Source: Kwoniella bestiolae CBS 10118
Lineage: Eukaryota; Basidiomycota; Tremellomycetes; Tremellales; Cryptococcaceae
Direction of reading: 5' to 3'
NCBI RefSeq assembly: GCF_000512585.2
Contig: NC_089242.1
Span: forward strand, 2,046,001 to 2,110,000
Length of the DNA: 64,000 nucleotides
Every line of letters begins with the position of its first letter. Position 1 is the stretch's first letter. The position numbers and the translations under genes are program-made. The notes below the pieces were generated by a model. It was not told the origin of the DNA, searched no databases, and was given only the letters and a program-made list of their open reading frames with translations. This document shows, in pieces, positions 57,782 to 64,000 of this stretch.

Positions 57782-60700
57782 CTACTTCTTAGCTTTCGGC
57801 TTAGCCTTAGCCTTAGCGGCACTAGCCCCCTTCGGTTTAACAGCCTTGATCAACTTATCTTTACTAACATCGTTGACTTCGTCGTCTTCATCGTCATTTT
57901 CACCTTTATCCGAAGGTTCGTCAGGAACAGGCTCGTCTTCCTACAAATCGTAGTGATAGCCAATTCAGTCAGCGAATCGATACTGGGGACACTTGAACAT
58001 GGGTTCCAATACTCAGCACTCAGACCCACCTCGAATACATCTTCATTATCAGGTGCAGGTCCCATATCTGCGATTTTCTTCTTTGAAGCTGCGAACATGT
58101 CTCCCTTGTGGAATGCGATGGGATGATCCGACTTGTTATACCTATTGCACATCCATGTATCAGCTCTCGTCCACAAACGCGTAGACAATGTGGATATCGA
58201 ATGATGTCACTCACTGCCTCGTAAATGCACTCTTGGTAGCACTCGGCATCTTCTTACTGATCAAACTCTCAGACATAGTGTCAACACCCAACTCAACCAG
58301 CGCATCCCAATCGTCTTTCCCAAGGTAATATTCATCCATATACTCGATCGTTTCGTCCACAGCATCCTGAACTCACCAATTCGTGATCAGTACTATTCTC
58401 TTTCGGCGACTGGAGACATTCAGTTGAATAGACAATCACTCACCGTCCCTCGCTGCACAAGCGGCAATACAATCTTGCTAGCCAACATAGGCATATACTG
58501 CTCTCTGATCTCGCTTCTCCCACCTGACACTTTAAGTCGCATTCGGATTTGGATGTCGGTAAGTTGCCTTCCAAGTTTACCCTGTTTCGAGTTTTGTCCA
58601 AGCCATCTGCACAACATACTCGGTCAGCCATAAGAATTGATATTACCCAGAGGGGTATAACAGAGGAGCGATACGTACTGAGGGAAAGCAGGACCCCAAC
58701 CACCCGAACCATTTGATCTTCCTGGACCGTAGATCAGCGAGGCGGGTTTCACAGTAGATTGTACAGCGTGGAAAGGCAACAATGACCAATGTTGTTCCGA
58801 CCTGTGACACAGTCCATGTCAATCAGCTATTCTGGAATTGCGCGAGAACAACATTCATAGCTGATGCAAAGACACTCACCCGTGTATCATCCTGTCTACC
58901 AAATCACCATCCGATATCGAATCCGCCGCTTTACTAACCAATTCAAGATGTTTCAGATTCTGTTCGGCCCCACTCAGGTTGTTCGTCAACGCAGGTTGAG
59001 TTTTCAAATAATGTTCCTATATCGATTTTCTGGTCAGCCACATGGATTCGAAACCTTCACACAGCTGCACGACCCACCTGTATAAACAGCGGTACAAAGC
59101 TGAAATCATGGAAATACAATTCCATCCGATCATTCAACGTCTCCTTACTGTTCTTCGAGAAGGCGTAAGGTCCAGTGAGTTTGTCGGTGATAGTGAAGGG
59201 AGTCATGATAGTATTCTTCTCGTTGACTTTGACTCTGCAAGTAAACTCAACATCAGCTGGATCGTCCCTGTCATCCTGAGAGCTGATACAACTCACAATT
59301 CTTTACCCTCATCAAAGTCCATCTGATCTTTGCTCAGTTTGAACGTCGAAAGCATGTTCAACACCTGTCGTATATCTGAGTTCACCCCTTTCACAAGTTC
59401 GTCGACGACATTTGCAGGGATCTTGAGCTTTTCTCTAGAAAGGTTCAGATAATGAAGTCAGTCGCTGTGTCCCAGCGCGCTCGCCCGCTCCAACTCACTT
59501 GAACAGGATAGACATGATCCTCGATCTGATCTCAGCGGGCTGAGGTCTATTCAGACAGATAGTCAGCACTCTTTCAACTGCTCGATAGTAAGTAGGATTA
59601 CATACCGCCTGAAAGTCATGTTAAAAGTAGTAGTGTGTAAAGGTTTCATCTTCTGCAATGATCGATCATTACAAATCAAGATCATGGGGATCTGTTCATC
59701 GTATCGGATGGCTATTAGCCAAAGTCCAAACGCTTCACATTCACTGAGCTAACGACACTTACCCTAGTCTTCTTGATTAGGACGTTCAGCGCACCCACAC
59801 CACCTCGATCACCAGCCGACATACCGTCCACTTCATCCATGATCAAACATGATTTGGAGTCAACTCGGACATCAGCAACGGATGTGCTCTACAGTCCAAC
59901 CGAAATTAGCTGGTACACTCATATACAAGGTTGATGATGGCCACCCACCTGCATTCCTTTCCCCTGAAAAAACCCATCTAAAGAAGTATTATCTATATTC
60001 GTGGAATTCTGAAACCAAATCATTACTGTCAGCTCACTGTTGTACAATCTCATTGGAACAATCACCAGCTCACCTCGACAAGCTTCTTACTCCTCGCATC
60101 ACTTGCGTTCAACTCAATGGGGTTGTATCCAGCTTCCTTAGCCATCAAGTGCGCAGAAGTGGTTTTGCCAATACCGGGCGGACCAGATATGAGCACAGCT
60201 CGGTAGATACCCATCCCCTCTTTACCCGGCTTCTTGAATCCTGATTCATAGTTCTTTTGCCTAAATTTAACCCAGACAAACATTTAATCATCACAGATCA
60301 GATCATCCAAGATAGGAGAAGGAATCGCTTACCAGTCCTTCAACCATGTACCCAATCTTTCCACGACGGTCTTATTACCGCATATCTCCTTGAGATTCTG
60401 AGGAGCATATTTGGTGGTCCACAACTGAGCAGAGATAGGTGTGGTTTTCCTAACATAGCAAGATCGCCAAATCAGCTTCCGGCCAATACCTCATCATAGA
60501 TGGGGTGCAAAACAAATGCGGCAGCTCACTTAGCAGCAATACCCGTTCCCTCCAAAGCCCTCTCTTTCCTCTTCCGTTCCTTCTCATCCTCCTTCTCCCT
60601 CTTCTCCATCTCCAAAGCTTGCGCCTGAATCTTCTTCTCCTCCGCCTGTCTGGCTTTCACCTGCTTCTCATCCAGCTGTCCACCCTTCCTCGACCTTATA

Positions 60701-62419
60701 AATTCGAAGAACTCATCTTCCGTCATAGTAGGTATCTTCTTCGCTTCGATAATCTTCAATTTCGACGCTCCTGCATTTTCACCCACTACGACGAAGGATG
60801 TTTTCCCGGAAGGTGCACCTGTCACTTTACTATTTCCCCAGATCCATATGCACAATATCAGCTAGATGTTCTGCTGCGAGCACGAGAGATCGAGATGGTG
60901 CAGCTTGTAAACTCACCCAGACAACCTCTTGACCAATTCCTGAGCATCCTCCCTACCCAGACTCTCCATCTCACCGGTAAACACAAATGTCAAACCAGCC
61001 AAACAATCAGGTTCGCCCTCTGGGATGTCTCTCGATCCTGGATTCTTAGGCCCGGCAGCTCGAGCAGCAGCGGCAGCTCTCCAGCTGAATATTATACAAT
61101 AATCAGTTGATCTTACTCGAATATCTGGTTACACGGCGCTCACTTGTTATTAGCAGGTTTCTTCCCTTCCGCTTTCACTTCTTTCGGCTCGTCTACCTCT
61201 TTCTTCGCTGTGTTGGGTGTAGGGGCAGGAGCAGCAGGTTTAGCTGGAGTAGGTTTCTTCGCAGCAGGAGCTTTGGGTTTGGCTTTACCCTTCCCATTCT
61301 TCGGTTTCTCATCTTCATCATCATCATCGATAAAATCGTCCGAATGGGAATCTTCGCTCTCGTCTACGTCCATGGGCTACAGACACACCCATATAAGCTT
61401 TTGTTGCGCTTTTTGGTATTCATGAGCGGGAAAGTGGAAGCTTACCGAAACAGACTTCTCTTTCTTCGCTTTCACCGGTGCCTTCGCTTTAGCTTTCGGT
61501 TTGGGCTTCTCATCCTCGCTCTCACTCTCACTATCACTATCGACGTAAGAGGGTTTCTTCCCGTTGGATCTACTCAATCCACCACCCAGAGACTGCCTCT
61601 TCTTAGCTGGTTTGACATCTTCCGCTTTTTCCTCCTCTTCGTCCGAGTCGACCACGATCTTTCGTTTGCTTGATGCGGCGGGAGCGGGTTTGGCCTTTGG
61701 AGTAGGTGGTTTCGCCTTGGGTGGAGGAGCAGATTTGGGAACGGGGGTATTGGAATCGGAATCGGAATCGGATGAATCGAGGATGATAGGTTTTTTCTGA
61801 TACGCAGAGCAATACAGTGTCAGCACATAGCTCAGAGAGCCGAGTCCTGGAGACAGACGGACTACATGCCGGATTTAGGTTCTATCAAGTAATATGCTTG
61901 AAGTTAAGGGAATGCAACACTCACAGATGAAGATGCCGAAGAGAAGTGCTTTGAAGTACTAGCTTTCGCAGCTGGTTTCTGTCCTACCACCTCATCTTCC
62001 TCATCGGAATCATCTATCACACACAGATGCACTTCTTCAGCTCATCAGATCAATAATCCTGCAAGAGCTGACCTACCGATGGTGATGGGTTTCTTACCCG
62101 TGCCATTACCAATTGATGTTGTTCCACTCGATTTCTGTGCACCCTGGTCAAATGTCTATTAGCTTTGTATCGGATAAGACCAACCGTGGGCAAGAAGCTC
62201 ACTCCTGAGCCAAACTACAATGACATGGACGATGTTAGCGATCCTGCGTTACAAGTTATGAGCAGCATTGGCAGAGAACAGACTCACAAACCCCCTTATA
62301 TCCCTTCCAGCAGGTTTCTCATCCTTCTTGACGGGTTTCTTCTTCTCCTGACTCTTTTTGGGAGAGTATTCTTCCGAGTCTGCCTTTTTAGCTGTCTTCT
62401 TGGGAGTGGAAGAGGGCAT
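57782..62419 (-). CDS. RFC1: Replication factor C large subunit (RFC1)
   Basis: This is the large subunit of the clamp loader that opens PCNA and loads it on primed DNA. The start MPSSTPKKTAKKADSEEYSP opens a long Lys/Glu/Ser/Pro-rich, disordered N-terminus spread over several exons. It contains repeated acidic Ser clusters such as DSSDSDSDSNTPVPK. A BRCT domain follows (LTFVFTGEMESLGREDAQEL, then KVTGAPSGKTSFVVVGENAG and SKLKIIEAKKIPTMTEDEFF). The AAA+ module has WTTKYAPQNLKEICGN, Walker A LISGPPGIGKTTSAHLMAKE, sensor region ELNASDARSKK and Walker B SCLIMDEVDGMSAGDRGGVG. The C-terminal collar domain follows, and the tail is Ala/Lys-rich (AKAKAKPKAKK). It has about 18 introns. It is divergent from ORC2. 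Confidence 0.95.
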
Positions 62420-62721
62420 GGTGGGCTGAGCTGTATGCGTCGGAGTGAGATGCGAAGAGTAAGAATAGGGAGTATATAGGAAATGAGGAATTGAAATGAC
62501 GCGCGATCCCACTCAACCAGTTGATTACATTACGATCGAACATATGATGACGCGACTTTTAACGATTTGTTGATTTTCATACTGCCCTTCTTTTCACTTC
62601 TACCTACTCTTTCAACGTTCTCTTCCGACTATAACATTGATCCGAACCTCTGTACCACCGGCCAGGGCTTGAAGTGCTCCTTCTCTCTCCTCTCTGCATC
62701 TGTCCCGTATCGACTCCCGTT
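62420..62721. promoter_or_regulatory. Divergent RFC1 / ORC2 promoter with two ACGCG cores
   Basis: 302 bases separate the two start codons. ACGCGC (62499-62504) and ACGCGA (62550-62555) both match the ACGCG core of MCB. They lie 80-136 bp from RFC1 and 167-223 bp from ORC2. A shared G1/S control element for two replication genes is the simplest reading. Confidence 0.6.
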
Positions 62722-64000
62722 ATGCCGCCCCGTCCCACCAAGAGAGCTCGACCCTCCTCGCCCTCTCGTTCTCTCTCACCCGACCCCGAGCCCTCAGCCT
62801 CACACCTCGTCTCATTCCTAACAGGCTACGCAGACCATCACTCCTCAGCCTCGTCCTCAGGGGACGAAGGCTTTGATGTCCCATCCGACGAAGATGAGGA
62901 CGAAGACCCAGATATAGACGAGGAGGAAGATCCCGATGGTACACCAACCAAAAGAGCCAAGACAGGGTTGATAGGAACCTCAACACCCAGTAGGAAGGGC
63001 ACACCACGTAAGCGCAAGGGTTCTCAGACACCTGGAAGGGGGAACACACCGAAGAAGACACCCAATAAGAGGAAATATGATCCATTGGAGATACTGGAGA
63101 AGCACGAAGAGGAAGGTATAATCAGAGTATCCAAATCTGATAAATACCTGGCATACCAATCTCGCACATCCAGAACATCCGGTAATTCCTATTCATCTTT
63201 GGCCAAACCATTATCCCAGAAACAGTATGATTCGTATACTGCGTTATCATCAAAGGCTAGAGAGAGGATAAGGCCGCCTGAAGAGTTTGAAGAGCGGTAT
63301 GATCAGTGGGAGTTAGAGTTGGACGAAGGGTTCAACCTCCTCTTTTACGGATTCGGATCGAAACGAAATACCTTGAACCGATATGTAGAGAAAAGGTTGA
63401 GTAAAAGAGGAGAAGTAGTCGTGGTCAATGGGCATTTTCCACAAATGGGCATAAGGGAGGTCTTAAACTCGATAGAAGATAATCTATCTGTTCCACAGAA
63501 TATCAAACTTCCTTCGTCTATTCTCAACAACTCCACCACTATCGAGAGATCAGCACATAGGATATACTCGTACTTCCTTCCTCCATTATCGATCCCACCG
63601 TCGAAAAAGAAAGATTATCCCACATCGAAGAATAACCTATATCTAATAATACATAATTTAGATTCAACATCGCTCAGAAAACCCATCTCCCTCTCAATCC
63701 TATCCCTACTCGCCTCGTCCCCCCGAATACACCTCATAGCAACGTTCGATCATCTCCACACGCCCCTCCTATTTTCACCATCTCTCACTAATACTCCACC
63801 GCACACATACGAAGAGGGAGGATGGAACGGGGAAATCCCAATAGAAAGAGGGTTCAATTGGCTATATCACAACATTACAACCTACGCTCCATACACCGTA
63901 GAACTATCCTACCTCAAATTATCAGCGTCCACCCACCTATCTCTATCAGGCGGTTCATCAAATACAACCGGGATATCCGAAGAAGGTGCTCTCCAAATCC
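62722..64000 (+). CDS. ORC2: Origin recognition complex subunit 2 (partial, 5' part)
   Basis: ORC2 is a subunit of the six-protein complex that marks replication origins and loads MCM. The frame is open without introns from ATG 62722 to the window end, 426 codons, so the 3' end is missing. The N-terminus (MPPRPTKRARPSSPSRSLSP) is basic and Ser-rich. It is followed by acidic runs and KRARTG/TPRKRKG-like stretches with S/T-P sites, consistent with a disordered DNA-binding and CDK-regulated region. The core starts near residue 175 with LSSKARERIRPPEEFEERYD. FNLLFYGFGSKRNTLNRYVE comes next, where GFGSKR is the degenerate Walker A region typical of ORC2. IHNLDSTSLRKPISLSILSL and SSPRIHLIATFDHLHTPLLF follow. 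Confidence 0.93.
   Translation, partial: MPPRPTKRARPSSPSRSLSPDPEPSASHLVSFLTGYADHHSSASSSGDEGFDVPSDEDEDEDPDIDEEEDPDGTPTKRAKTGLIGTSTPSRKGTPRKRKGSQTPGRGNTPKKTPNKRKYDPLEILEKHEEEGIIRVSKSDKYLAYQSRTSRTSGNSYSSLAKPLSQKQYDSYTALSSKARERIRPPEEFEERYDQWELELDEGFNLLFYGFGSKRNTLNRYVEKRLSKRGEVVVVNGHFPQMGIREVLNSIEDNLSVPQNIKLPSSILNNSTTIERSAHRIYSYFLPPLSIPPSKKKDYPTSKNNLYLIIHNLDSTSLRKPISLSILSLLASSPRIHLIATFDHLHTPLLFSPSLTNTPPHTYEEGGWNGEIPIERGFNWLYHNITTYAPYTVELSYLKLSASTHLSLSGGSSNTTGISEEGALQI

Noticed and set aside
58176..58181. ACGCGT inside an RFC1 intron, and another in VCX1 coding sequence near 12390
   Set aside because: They are isolated and not near a start codon, and I treated them as background when judging the POL2 cluster.
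1..64000. Transposons, LTRs, CRISPR arrays, prophage or secondary-metabolite clusters
   Set aside because: No reverse transcriptase, transposase, long terminal repeats, repeat-spacer arrays or biosynthetic megasynthase motifs were seen on either strand.

Overview
This is a gene-dense nuclear segment of a basidiomycete fungus, most likely a tremellomycete close to Cryptococcus or Kwoniella. That placement is inference. It rests on many short introns (mostly 45-110 nt) with GT...AG ends and CTGAC/CTGAT-like branch sites, short intergenic gaps, fungal housekeeping proteins throughout, and intron-containing nuclear tRNA genes. I see no transposon, CRISPR array, prophage, rRNA or secondary-metabolite cluster.

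Left part (1-28 kb): the 3' end of an unidentified acidic protein gene; 6-phosphogluconate dehydrogenase; mitochondrial glutamyl-tRNA synthetase, divergent from proteasome assembly chaperone PAC2/ADD66; an unnamed proline/serine-rich protein; a 2.1 kb non-coding gap in front of the vacuolar Ca2+/H+ exchanger VCX1; the mitoribosome-assembly GTPase MTG1, divergent from the RNA polymerase I subunit RPA43; a small soluble ABC ATPase resembling bacterial FetA/YbbL; three tandem intron-containing tRNA-Ala genes; mitochondrial ribosomal protein bS16m, divergent from the cullin regulator CAND1.

Middle part (28-41 kb): YPP1 (TTC7-like, PI4-kinase complex) divergent from threonine deaminase ILV1, then the TRAPPII subunit TRS130 (TRAPPC10).

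Right part (41-64 kb) is rich in DNA-replication genes: POL2 (DNA polymerase epsilon), RFC1 (clamp-loader large subunit) and ORC2 (cut by the window end). RFC1 and ORC2 are divergent across only 302 bp. ACGCGT boxes (the MCB element of yeast G1/S genes) occur three times just upstream of POL2. One lies upstream of an unnamed 606-residue protein gene (50.5-52.6 kb), and two ACGCG cores lie between RFC1 and ORC2. This suggests shared G1/S control and makes the unnamed gene a candidate cell-cycle component. Between these genes lie a BTB protein, an intronless low-complexity protein, a single-pass membrane protein, and a 2.6 kb stretch without a convincing gene that carries further ACGCGT boxes.

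For five of the less familiar genes (8.2, 17.0, 49.2, 50.5 and 56.3 kb) I derived every splice junction by hand, and the summed exon lengths are divisible by three. The mS16 and ABC ATPase models were also derived completely. For the larger genes I give the CDS span and the conserved blocks that I could read.
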